Source: Nyssa sinensis
Taxonomy: Eukaryota; Streptophyta; Magnoliopsida; Cornales; Nyssaceae
Direction: 5' to 3'
NCBI GenBank assembly: GCA_008638375.1
Contig: CM018052.1
Coordinates: 14,536,450-14,600,449 of the forward strand
Length of the DNA stretch: 64,000 nucleotides
The position numbers were made by a program, and so were the translations under genes. Position 1 is the stretch's first letter. Every line of letters begins with the position of its first letter. The notes beneath the pieces were generated by a model. That model made no database searches and had not been told where the DNA came from. It worked only from the letters and a program-made list of their open reading frames with translations. Below, piece by piece: positions 53,751 to 64,000 of the stretch.

Positions 53751-54903
53751 GTGTGAGTTACACACACAGAAACACACACTGATACTTACAGACACACAAT
53801 GTTCATCTCTCCCTCTTAAGCACACACAGTACATGCACATATATTTGCACACACTCACTCTCGTTCTCTCACAGAATTTACACATAAACACACACTCACC
53901 TCCACGCATTCGGCTATGGTGGGAGGGAATGAGGGATAGAAAGTCAAATGTGAGAAAGAGAAAGAGAGAGAGTTATGTGAGAGGGAAAGGGAAATCAGAA
54001 AAAGGAAAGGGGAAAAGAAAATTTGAAATGTCCCATCTCCCTCACACCTAGTCAGTCTTATCCCCTTATAGTGTGCCTTTGCCACATGTGATAATTTTCA
54101 CATTGGATACCCCTTCATCAAATCAAGTAATGTCACGTGTCATTTTTATGAAATATCTACCCAAACTTCTTTAAGAAACTGTGCACAATTGTCAAGTGCC
54201 ACGTGGCCAATTGGTTAATTGTGTCTGCATACGAGTCTAAAATTAAACTATCTCAGAATCGTACCACAATTGGCATCCTAGCTAATTTTGACGCTCTGAC
54301 TCCAAATATGCAATCCATTTTTCTAAATTCCTTCGTTTGAATTTTCATATTTATCTGTATCCTGTAGATGATTATGTAGTCCCAAGATTCACACCAGTCC
54401 CAAGTAAATCGCCAAAATTTCATTTAAGTTCCATTGTGTCATATTGATAACTTATCAACTGATTTCACAATAAATTTTCAATTTGACCTTATTCTATGCT
54501 GATAATTTATTAAACTGTCCTTTGATGATTTTTCAGATCATTACAAGGCAAGCCCTGCCTTGTTTCCTTTTTGAACATTGAGGAAGAGACAAGTAAAAGG
54601 GAATTTTTTGAAACCTTTACAACAAGTCAGTTCATTAAAAAATGAAAATGATCTAAAAATACATATATTTTTAAAATTTATTACTCTTGCTTCAATTTGC
54701 TTTCCTTTTTTTCCCCATTGGCTTCTTAATAATTATTTTTATATGTGGATTTAATTTGTATCTATAAGTAAGAAAATTCAGCTAGTATTACTCCTTCAAA
54801 TTCATAAGAATCATTACAGGCAAAAGAAAATGAGAACATCTTTTATCTATTTATAAACTCCACATGCTACCATTCACTCCTTAATATCACTAAGTCTATA
54901 ACA
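53751..54903. other. CA-rich simple sequence and intergenic DNA
   Basis: Bases 53750-53900 are rich in CACA; 53940-54030 are purine-rich. The reading frames here are products of this composition. Near 54850 TTTATAAACTCC could be the old TATA box of the AUX1/LAX pseudogene that follows. Confidence 0.5.
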
Positions 54904-55250
54904 ATGGCTTCAGAGAAGGTCGAAACTGTCATTGCCGAAAACTACGTCGACATGGAAGTAGAAGGTGGCAATTCCAAGTCTGCTAAGAGCAAATTGTCGA
55001 AGTTGTTTTGACACAGCGATTGTCTATGATGCATGGTTCAGTTGTGCTTCTAACCAGGCTATAGTGCACTACATCAATTATATTCACTAACTAGTACATT
55101 TATTCTATAAATTTGTTACTGAAATTATTGGGTTTTATTTCATTTTCTTTTTTTTTTGGAATTTAGGTTACACAAGTGCTTCTCACATTGCCTTGCCCAT
55201 TTTCATAACTAGGGATGCTATCTGAAATTAGTTTTCAACTATTCTGATTA
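54904..55250 (+). pseudogene. AUX1/LAX auxin influx carrier, 5' fragment
   Basis: The ATG at 54904 opens MASEKVETVIAENYVDMEVE, like LAX N-termini, and reaches SKLSKLF. The next Trp codon is TGA, and two bases are lost soon after. In the shifted frame YDAWFSCASNQ follows (exon 1 ends about 55057), then an intron of about 109 bp with GC...AG ends, then exon 2 from 55167 reading QVLLTLP, with CAA-to-TAA before LGML and loss of homology after FQLF. The intact protein is a plasma-membrane amino acid/auxin permease-like carrier of about 480 residues; fewer than 80 are left. Retained intron and 5' region argue for a DNA-level copy, not a processed pseudogene. Confidence 0.72.
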
Positions 55251-55700
55251 TATGGTATTGATCCATTTGCTATAAATAGTTATAGATGATAGATTTCCAG
55301 ATAAATAGGTATAGATTCTTTTCTTTTCTTTTCTTTTCTTTTCTTTTCTTTTTTTTGTTAAATGTACTTTTTAACTTCTTCTTTAAAAAAAAAAATTAAC
55401 CTCCAAACTCCCGGTAAATCTACCATCTATAACATTTTAGTTTTCTTATGAAAAAACTTGATTTCTAATTATTATAATTCTTTTTTGTAGGCATAAATGC
55501 AAAAGGAAAAAAAAAAAGAAAAAAAAACTTTGGGAAGTCGCGAGATAATAAGAGGGAGGTAGCTGCGAAAAGTACAAGCAGCAGCTTCAAGCCAAGAAAA
55601 CCTCCAAGAGTACAGAGAGTTGTCCTTTGCGTAACTTGAAGACTTGTTTAGGCCAACACTCCTTTGGTTCCTTAAGACTCACTTTTATTTTTACCTTAAA
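55251..55700. other. Non-coding; possible short coding remnant near the right side
   Basis: Bases 55318-55352 hold a (TTTTC)n run. A frame at about 55540-55637 encodes a basic Ser/Lys/Pro-rich stretch (SSSFKPRKPPRVQRVV) that I do not recognise; it has no start and may be chance. Confidence 0.35.
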
Positions 55701-55786
55701 TGTAGACAATTCTATTTTTGAGACAATGGCATGTAATGTTGACATATTTTGACTATATATTTGAAATTTTTTGTTGAATTTTTATT

Positions 55787-55868
55787 ACTTTGGAATGGAA
55801 TAAAATATGATTTTGGTTGTTTCAGTTTTAGTACTTTGGAATGGAATGAAAAATATAATTTTGGCTGA
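55787..55868 (+). repeat. 46-bp tandem duplication
   Basis: TACTTTGGAATGGAAT...TTTTGG occurs twice in tandem, with start points 46 bp apart (55787 and 55833). Confidence 0.75.
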
Positions 55869-55934
55869 TAACAGGAGCATTCAATAAGATATTTTTGAAA
55901 TTTTATCAAGTTATTTCACAATAAAATGCATAAA

Positions 55935-56310
55935 AAAATCAGACCCTTTAGCGATGCCACCAAGCATCGCAAATGGTGGCATATTCGCAACACATGAAAT
56001 GTCTTGAAAATGAAGAGGTTTACATAACTTATTATTGGCGTCATGTGGCATCACAAATAATTTTATTTTTAGCGACGTCTTTTCTCACTTAAACCCCAAT
56101 CCTTTAGCAATGCATTGGATGATATTTAGTGATGCTTGAAGCATTGCTAATAGTGCTTATTGGTGATGTATGGTCAACGTGTTGTAAAAGAGTTTCCGCC
56201 ACCATACTTTTTGCGACACCTTTGTGACGTGTCCAGAGGCATCGCTAAAAATCTTTACCAACGCGATCAACTTCTTTAGCGACGCCTCCAAAGTATGAGT
56301 TATTATAGTG
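55935..56310. mobile_element. CACTA-like transposon end with subterminal repeats
   Basis: The right end read in reverse starts CACTATAATAACTC, and the 370 bp inside it carry many copies, in both orientations, of a TTTAGCGACG / GCATCGCTAAA-type motif. Such dense short subterminal repeats with a CACTA terminus are typical of En/Spm elements. The left terminus could not be placed and no transposase is present. The element abuts a LINE fragment. Confidence 0.5.
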
Positions 56311-57060
56311 CATTACTTTGTCTCAACCCTCTGGCACCAAGGAAATATCCCTCAAAAACACCATTGAGCACAACTGAGAATCTAGGGGATGTGATTCATT
56401 CGATAACCCAATTCCTGAAGGTTGCAGAAATATTCACAACTTCCAACTTGCAGAAGAAAAATCCAAAAAAACTTAGTCACAAGCCTTCATCATGTCCACT
56501 TTTATAATTACTCTAAGACAATCCCTATGACTGTTTCTAAAAAGTTTTTGCATTAGCATAATGTTATCTGATATTAATTTATCATTAAGGAGGCAGCTTG
56601 GCAATTGTAAATGAGATGGGGCATGACAAACTTCAACCTATTTACTAAAACTAAAGAAATGCACTTACAAATCACATTGCAGCATGAAATTGGTCTAAAT
56701 TCATTGAAGTATGATGAGTTTTTTCACTTTAGAATAAGGGCTATGGTTGTGTTATTCCACTCTTTCAATAGATAATTAACTTGTTTCAAAGAAGGATAAA
56801 ACTACCTTAATCACATCATCTCCCACTATAGGCTAGTACTCCTCTTTAAAGAACTCAGCTGAGAACCCATTAAGGCCAGGGGATTTATCACTATGATTAG
56901 AAAACATTGCTTCTTTTACTAACTTGGAAATTACACTCTTTCTCATAACACTCTTTCCTTAATTAACAACTTGTTGATCATAATGTCACTAAAAAGAGCC
57001 AAGTTTTCTTCCTCCTAAAGAGAAAACCCTCTCAGATTTTGAGAAATTATTAACCCTATT
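56311..57060 (-). pseudogene. LINE (L1-type) reverse transcriptase fragment
   Basis: Minus strand, right to left: DKSPGLNGFSAEFFKEEY (about 56890-56835), then IVGDDVIKVVL, then SPRFSVVLNGVFEGYFLGAR near 56375-56320. These are conserved L1 RT blocks. The copy ends at GLRQ right beside the CACTA-like end, where the catalytic region would follow, so the CACTA-like element interrupts it or deleted its continuation. Frameshifts and stops are numerous. Confidence 0.68.
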
Positions 57061-57625
57061 TGATATGATACAAAAAAGTTTTAAAATTTTATGATTGACC
57101 CAAATAAAATTATTTACTTGTACTTAGGAAATCAAAGATGGGCAAACTTGTAATATTAAAAGTGATGAAGAAAGCCTTACACAACAAGAAATTAATGTTA
57201 AAACAATTCTAATCAAAATTAAAAGTTATAGTTTCAAGTTTTTTAAAATAAATTGTTTAATTTTTAATTTTTTGATTTGTATTGAGCCAATTTGTTTGTT
57301 AGTTTAGCTAGCATTTCCAAATTCTTCTCTAAGCAAGGTGTGAGATTTAGGTCTGGATAGGAGGACAAGGAAGGGCTACTTTTAGTTGTGTAGCCCACAC
57401 TGTTGAAAATAAAAATTTAGTCCATGATTTTTTTCTAATAATTTTTTATAATGAATTTATTAAGATAAATTCAAGTAAGGGAACAAGAAAAACACTAAAT
57501 CTGAACTTCGTAACTTGGAATTAGTATATTGCGTAAGTAATGAATTCATCAGATCAATTATTTAATTATTTTGTTAAGCGAAATTGTATTAAAAAAAACA
57601 AAAGCATGTACAAGTGCATGAGGGT
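57061..57625. other. AT-rich intergenic DNA before E7
   Basis: No gene or clear repeat is seen. Confidence 0.5.
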
Positions 57626-58211
57626 TGATATACCATAAAGTGACAGACCAGTCCCCGCATGATACGTGTACACACAGAACAGACAGAGCTCATCTATCTA
57701 GGGCAAGCTTACTCATATATATGGACTCCAGAGTTCCTTAGCTTGGAACCCTGCACAACCCTTAGGCTCACCTTCAACTCAAAAGGTACCGAGCACATGC
57801 ACAATTGAATCCTGAACTGATTTCCACCTCAAGTGCCTTACCAAGCTAAAGATAAGGAAACAGTGTGCGATGAGGAAACTGCCATTCCTGGATAACTTCC
57901 ACTTCCCATGGAGTGTAATGTTCTAAATGGTAACTGCCTTTCTTTGATGGCAATCAAATCCCTATTTTCATGAGGTTGAATCCTAATCAACTTAGGAAAA
58001 TCCGTATCCTAGAAATTGGACCCTAAGGTACGCAATTTCAATGGACAGTCATTCAATCACTTTTACTTTCAGTCTTTCTTTACAATTTTTCTGACTTAAT
58101 CATCGGAATGGCTTCTGCCGGAACCAACCCGGTGGCCCTCTGATCTCTTTCTTTGAGTGTTCAATAGGCGACAGAGAATGGAGCCCCCACAAATCAAAAA
58201 GTACAACATCA
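57626..58211 (+). repeat. E7 5' LTR
   Basis: TGATATACCATAAAG start and ACAACATCA end; related to the E6 LTR. It includes the shared CATCGGAATGGCTTCTGCCG region near the end. Confidence 0.85.
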
Positions 58212-58292
58212 GTTTGGCGCCGTCTGTGGGAAGCAAAAAATCGTTTCTTACTAATCAGCAAACGAACTCATTATCCTTCTCACTAAAGGACC

Positions 58293-60060
58293 ATGGCTCC
58301 CACTCTTCGTCTAAGGAAGAACCCTCAAAACCCTCTAAACCGGCCAACCGTCGGAAGAGGAAGGGGACTAGGATCTGATCCCATGCAACAGCAACTTGAC
58401 CAAGTTCAGCGACAGACTAACCTGATGCAGGAGCAGCTTCTTGCCATCTCTAAAACTCTGGCGTTGCTTACCCAGAGTCTTGGGAGCAACCTCCTTCATC
58501 CTTCTACTGGCATGGCTGATGCAGGGCTTAGTCTCCTGCCACTACCATGGGCAGAGAACCCCACGAGAAGATTCCCATTGAGCAACCAGTGCACCCCCAA
58601 GGCATCACTCATATAGGAGGAGACCCCCAGCCATCAGCCGCCGCCGGTAGAGGGATACCGGCCTTCAACCAGCTGTCCACTACCAAAGTACTACAAGGGT
58701 TCCAACTCTGATAGCTTTAGGGGCAAACCCGGCGCTGCATGAGTTTCAGCCCCACACAGCACCTGTTCCCCCAGTCCAAGACAACCAGCATCCTTTCCCT
58801 ACCATGGGACAGAATCGCCCCACCTATGTGGGCATTGAGGCTGTAAGGCAAGACCTTCGATCACCGGTATAGCCCGGGGGCCCATAAAGGATCGAAGAAG
58901 TAGTAGATTCTATGGACCACACCGCTGTTACTAAAGGTGCTTACATCCCTCCAAAGCAAGATGAGTTAGCAAAGCTGCTCAAAAGGTTCACCACGCCATT
59001 CACCCCTGCTATAATGGCCGAGGAGTGGCCAAAGAAATTCGTCGTCCGGAAGTTCACTCTTTACTATGGGACTGGGGACCTAGGGGATCATCTTTCTCAC
59101 TACCAGCACACCATGGCACTACATGGGGCCACGGATGCCTTTATGTTCCATACCTTTGTGACCAGCCTCAAGGGCACTACTTTGAAATGGTTCCACCACC
59201 TCCCTTAGAATTCAGTCGTCAGTTTCTACGAGCTCAACAGGCATTTCCTTGACCGGTTCATGACCAGCAAAAGGTTGAGGAAAGGACTAGAGCTCCTGCT
59301 AAACATTAAGCAATCCAAAAGAGAGTCACTCCGAGAGTACATCGTACACTCCAATGCTGAACTCACAAAGATCACGGATTGCAGTCCAAGCTTTCTGGTT
59401 GCCGCCCTAACCTCTGGTTTAGTTCTGGGGGGTTTTCATGACTCTTTAACAAAGAGCCCTCCTGCTGACATGACAACACTCATGGAGCGAGCCAGAAAGT
59501 ATATAAACTTGGAGGATGCGAGGATCTCTTCTCAAAAGGTAAAAGAACAGGCCTAGAAGGATGATCAAAAGAAAGACTCCAATGCAACTACAAAGAGGGT
59601 CAGAAGTTCCGACAAAAGGACAGCATCCAAAGCAACTGGCAACACTAGTACTAGAAGGAATAGTGCATATACTCCTCTGAATGCCTCCTTAACTCACATA
59701 CTTCAGCAGGTCCAAGCACGTGAAAATTTGAAGTGGCCCAAGCCACTAAAGAGCAATCCCAATACCCGGGACCAGAATAAGTATTGCGATTTTCACAAAG
59801 ACCATGGGCATACTACCGATGAATGCAGAGCCCTTAAAAAAGAGATCGAACAGCTCATCAAGAGAGGACAGCTGCGGGAATTCATCAAAAAGGATGGGAG
59901 GCGGAACCCTCATAATGATAGGACGCAACAGAGGATGCAAGAACCACGGCCTAAACAGAGGGATGGATGGAATGAACCACAACAATAGAACAATGAGGTC
60001 ATCTTTGTCCTCTATGCTGATAGCCCAGTCACGGGGATGTCCAACTGAGCAAGAAAACGC
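58293..60060 (+). pseudogene. E7 gag
   Basis: The ATG at 58293 (ACCATGG) opens MAPTLRLRKNPQNP. A frameshift near 58560 and several stops follow; the core is open at 58912-59208 and 59260-59556, and YCDFHKDHGHTTDEC is at about 59783-59827. Confidence 0.8.
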
Positions 60061-60629
60061 TACACTCGAGAGGCTAGAACTACTCCCAGCATCCTCCAGA
60101 TCTCAGCTGTCGAGAAAAGGCTGAAGCCGGATCCTGAGATTCAGTTCTCGAACCAAGATCTTGTAAGGGTGCACTGTCCCTACAATGACGCCCTCGTTAT
60201 CTCACTCAAAATTGCCAATTTTGAGATTAGAAGGGTTTTATTAGATACAGGGAGCTCCGCCAACTTGCTATTCTACGAGCCTTTCAAGCACATGAAACTC
60301 AACTCCAATGACGTCAAACCCACCACACAGTGATCGCAAGGTTCAACGAGAACCTCAACTCCCCGCTAGGGAGGATTGGCCTTCCCACAACAATTGGAGA
60401 GGGGGACGGTCAGAAGACCATAATCTCAGAATACCTGGTTTTGGATTCTAAGTCCCCTTATAATATCATCATCGGAAGGCCCTGGCTTCATCAAATGGGA
60501 GCAGTCACTTCAACCCTCCACCAATGCATGAAGTATGTGCACAACAATACGGTCTATTCTATCAAGGGGTGCCAGCCAACTGCCCGAGAGTGCCATACTC
60601 TGGCACTAAGAGAAAAGGTACCCAAATAG
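60061..60629 (+). pseudogene. E7 aspartic protease
   Basis: The active site DTGSSANLLFYEP is near 60245-60283. One frameshift near 60330 separates it from the rest (open 60330-60629 with GRPWLHQMGAV). It ends at TAG 60627-60629, the same position as the protease stop of E3 and E4. Confidence 0.82.
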
Positions 60630-60699
60630 CAATCATAGCATGCTCATGAAGGTAGGAGCCCAGATCTTTCTGACCTTCATGAGAATAAGGAGTGCCCCT

Positions 60700-62200
60700 C
60701 TAGGATTGATGAACCACTAAGCCCTAGAGGAAGGGATAGCAGAGCTAAGCCAATGGAAGACCCCATCAAAGTGCTCATCAGTCCCAAAGAAGGAGGGCGA
60801 TAATTATAGATCGGCTCAGACCTATCACCTTCCGAACAGAAAAAGATGGTGGAATTCCTGAAGAGCAACCTCTCGGTGTTTGCCTAGGAAACTAAAGATA
60901 TGGAGGGGATAGATCCCAACCTTATCACCCACAAGCTAATGACTAATCCCGACAACCCTCTTGTAAGACAGAAAAGGAGGACGTTTGCTCCAGAGCGGCA
61001 TCAGATCATTAACAAAGAGGTTCAGAGGTTGTTGGATGCTAAGATGATAAGGGAGGTGTTCTATCCAGAGTGGCTTGCCCATTTTTGTCAAAAACAAAAA
61101 TGGTAAATGGAGGGTCTATGTTGACTACACAGACCTCAACAAAGCCTATCCTAAAGACAACTTCCCTCTTCCAAGGATAGACCAATTAGTCTATGCAACG
61201 ACAGGGCACAAACTCATGAGCTTCGTGGACGCCTACTCCGAATACAACCAGATCCAGATGTATCCACCAGACCGAAAAAGACAGCTTTCATATCCGAATG
61301 AGGTCTCTACTGCTATAGAGTGATGTCGTTTTGTTTGAAAAATGCTGGAGCGACATTTCAACGTCTGGTGAACAAGATGTTCAGCCCTCTGATCGGCAAC
61401 ACAATGGAAGTCTACATAGACGATATGCTAGTTAAAAGCCTACGAAAGAGCAGCCACATCCAGTACCTAAGCCAAACATTTGATATCCTGAAACAACATA
61501 GGATGAAATTAAATCCCCTGAAATGCGCCTTCGGCGTAACCAAGGGAAAGATTCTGGGTTTTCTGGTTTCTCAGAGGGGTATTGAAGCAGACCCAACTCA
61601 TATAAAAGCCTTAATTGAGCTAGAATCACCGAAGACTAAGAAATATATTCAGGCCTTAAATGGAAGAATTACGGCTCTGAATCGATTTATCTCCAGATCT
61701 ATCGATCACTGTCTGCTGTTCTTCAAAGCATTAAAGGGAAACAAGGCTCGACAATGATCCGATGAATGTGAGAAAGCCTTTCAAGAACTGAAGAAGTATC
61801 TGGCCTCCCCCGAACTCCTCTCAAAACCAATCCAAGGGGAGAAACTGCTCATCTATCTTGCGGTCTTTCAGAATGTTGTCAGTTCTGTACTGGTCAGCCA
61901 GGACAAGAGAGTCTAGAAGCCCATATTTTACGTAAGCAAGGCACTTCTGGACAAAGAGAAAAAGTATCCAGAGATTGAGAAGCTGGCCTTCGCTCTGATA
62001 ATCTCTGCCCGGAAGCTCCGACCCTACTTCCAAGCACATCTTATTAAAATCCCAACCGCCTATCCGCTGAAGTCAGTACTACGGAAGCCTGAAGTCTCAG
62101 GGCGATTGGTTAAGTGGTTTGTGGAGTTGGGAGAATTTGATATATCCTACGTTCCACGGACCTCCATCAAAGGACAAGAATTGGCAAATTTTGTTGTCGA
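60700..62200 (+). pseudogene. E7 reverse transcriptase and first RNase H
   Basis: Pieces at 60900-61106, 61075-61323 and 61320-61757 in different frames together cover the RT; YIDDM is intact near 61412. Frameshifts lie near 61080 and 61290. The Ty3-type RNase H follows with stops near 61755 and 61914. Confidence 0.85.
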
Positions 62201-62700
62201 GTTCACTCCAGCACTACAAGATAAGGCACAACTTAGCAGGAGCTCCGCAGTATGGCAGCTCTATACCAACGGATCATCCACAGATCGGGGTTCCGGCATC
62301 AGCTTAGTGTTACGGTCCCCTGAGAGGCTTGTAGCAGAAAAAGCGGTAAGCTTGGGATTCAAAGCTTCCAACAATGAAGCCGAGTACGAAGCTTATCCTT
62401 GGGATAAAGCTAGCTATGGAGTACGAGGCCCAAAATCTTCAAGTTTTTTCTTACTCCCAACTGGTGGTAAGCCAAGTTCTGGGAGACTTTTCCATCAAAG
62501 GTGATAGAATGCTTCAGTTCTCAGAGCTGATGGATTTGCTAAAGTGATCCTTCTATGAATTCACCATTCAAAAAATTGAGAGAGATTAGAATTCCAGGGC
62601 TGACGCTTTAGCAAGCATGGCCTCCCATCTCAAGCCAGAAGCATGTTCAACTCTGAAGATCTCTCACCAACCAAGGCCAAGCATTGAAGAGGTACAGACT
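62201..62700 (+). pseudogene. E7 second RNase H, catalytic Asp changed
   Basis: Motifs match E3, but the first catalytic acidic residue is Asn here (LYTNGSS where E2 and E3 have LYIDGSS). NNEAEYEA is kept, after which the frame shifts near 62395. Confidence 0.75.
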
Positions 62701-62849
62701 TCCTAGGTTTTCGAACAGGCCCAAAATTGGATGACTCCCATCCTCCGATATAGAAGAAAGGCTGCTTCTGGAAGATAAAAACTTAGCCCGAAGGATTCAA
62801 ATCAGGGCAGCTCGGTACCTCCTCTTAAACGAGAAGCTCTATCGGAGAT

Positions 62850-63961
62850 CCTACTCTCAACCCTTATTGAGATGTCTGGCCTAAGAAGAATCTCAATATG
62901 TTTTGGCAGAAATACACAAAGGAATCTGTGGCAACCATAATGGTGGCAGAACCATAGCCCACCGAGCTTTAACGTAGGGTTACTATTGGCCCAGCATGCT
63001 GAAGCAGGTCAAGGAGTACGTCCAGAAATGTGAAAAATGCCAACGATTCGCTCCATACCAGCACCAACCCCACCATGAGCTCATTCCTATTGCTAGCCCA
63101 TGGCCTTTTGCTTAGTGAGGGATGGACATTATAGGGTCGCTGCCAAAGGCCACTCCGAACAAAAGATACCTCTTGGTTGCCATTGATTATTTCTCCAAAT
63201 AGGCGGAGGTCGAGCCCCTAACACACATCAATAAAGTGGAAGTAAAGAGCTTTACATAGAGGAATATAGTCTGCAAGTTCGGCATACCATGCTTCATCAT
63301 TTTAGACAATGGTACGCAGTTTGCCAGTAAAATTTTTAAGAAATTTTGCGAAGACTTGCGCATCAGTCATCACTTCGTTTCACCAGGGCAACCCCAAGCC
63401 AACGGGTAGGCCGAGGTCACCAACCGAATGATTCTTGATGCTCTTAAGAAGAGGTTGGAAGATGCCAAGGGAAGATGGGTTGAGGAGCTTTCTGGTGTGC
63501 TCTGGGCTTATAGAACTACAAGAAGAACACCAACCTCTGAAACCTTGTTCTTGCTTGCCTATAGCTTGGAAGCAGTAATTCCTGTCGAAGTCGGTATGCC
63601 CACCTTGAGGACAAAAGCTTTCGAGCAAGGGGCCAATGACCAACAGTTTGCAGAAAGCTTGGACCTATTTGAAGAAAAGTGAGATCGGGCCAGAATCAAG
63701 ATGGAAGCATACCAGCATAGAATGGCTAATAGCTCCAAACAAGGAATGAGGCCCCTCAGTTTCCAGCTCGGGGATCTTGTCTTGAGAAGAATATTCTTGA
63801 ACACTAAAGATCCCATAATGAGAAAGCTCTCACCCAACTAGGAAGGCCCATATAGGGTAACAAAAATTGTCAGACCTACCACCTACTAGTTAGAGGACAT
63901 AGCTGGGAAACCTGTACCCTTACCATGGAATATAAAACACTTACAAAAATACTATCAATAA
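62850..63961 (+). pseudogene. E7 integrase
   Basis: The zinc-binding region (HKGIC...CEKC) and core (GMDIIGS, LDNG, QANG.AEV) are readable, with stops at several Trp and Gln positions (near 63116, 63200, 63256 and 63407). The long open part is 63428-63682. It ends HLQKYYQ. Confidence 0.82.
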
Positions 63962-64000
63962 GAATTATCTCTTTATTTTTTGAAGTGTTCTCATCTTAAT

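Larger units (their letters stand above)
57626..64000 (+). mobile_element. E7: Tat-type element, 3' end outside the window
   Basis: 5' LTR 57626-58211 (586 bp), primer site from 58215 (TGGCGCCGTCTGTGGGAA), then gag, protease, RT, RNase H, second RNase H and integrase, ending at about 63961. The window ends 39 bp into the 3' UTR, so the antisense units and the 3' LTR of E7, if present, are not visible. Many stops and frameshifts; more decayed than E2 and E3. Confidence 0.88.

Noticed and set aside
53697..54085. Cys-rich and His/Thr-rich small peptides
   Set aside because: They derive from CACA-type simple sequence next to a SINE fragment.
55058..55075. CACTA terminus at GTGCACTACATC inside the AUX1/LAX pseudogene
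   Set aside because: It lies at the start of the intron, lacks subterminal repeats nearby, and does not pair convincingly with the end at 56310.

Overview
The window is nuclear DNA from a flowering plant, probably a dicot. It is dominated by nested LTR retrotransposons and decayed gene fragments, and I see no gene that looks intact and functional. The plant origin rests on the retrotransposon lineage (Ty3/gypsy, Tat type: a second archaeal-like RNase H after the normal one, no chromodomain, genes antisense to gag-pol), an Au-like SINE, and fragments of an AUX1/LAX auxin carrier gene and an F-box/LRR gene. Species cannot be named from the sequence.

Layout. Bases 1-26031 are a Russian-doll nest. 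An old element (E1, minus; LTR 362-816) is broken by two nearly full-length relatives: E2 (1789-14084, minus, target duplication ATGAA) and E3 (14145-25707, plus, target duplication AATTC). E2 and E3 lie head to head only 60 bp apart. A 287-bp segment left of E1 (75-361) recurs directly after the last piece of E1 (25747-26031). Bases 26032-30919 are AT-rich non-coding DNA with microsatellites, a local duplication, and a LINE-type RNase H fragment split by a small solo terminal repeat (29239-29483, target duplication GAAAG). E4 (30920-37965, plus, target duplication TATGT) is complete at both ends but has lost most of pol. Bases 37966-44680 hold an F-box/LRR fragment, a candidate terminal-inverted-repeat element, and a minus-strand LINE interrupted by an 886-bp solo LTR (target duplication CTATT). 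E5 (44681-47427, plus) and E6 (50907-53307, minus) are 5' halves of related elements pointing toward each other across about 3.5 kb of unidentified DNA. Bases 53308-57625 contain SINE-like sequence, an AUX1/LAX pseudogene, a CACTA-like end and another LINE fragment. E7 (57626-window end, plus) is a decayed element whose 3' part lies outside.

How the parts work together. In E2 and E3 one strand carries gag-protease-RT-RNase H-second RNase H-integrase, followed by a 63-bp dimeric tandem repeat. The opposite strand, between that repeat and the 3' LTR, carries two antisense transcription units. The larger has three exons with splice sites conserved among E2, E3 and E4. Each antisense unit is preceded by the same promoter module: a TCATTTATTG-type box, an AACGGTT-type box and a TATA box about 75-145 bp downstream of the first box. 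This antisense system is the most interesting content of the window. All pol copies carry nonsense codons and frameshifts, many of them TGG-to-stop or CAG/CAA-to-stop changes of the kind produced by cytosine deamination.
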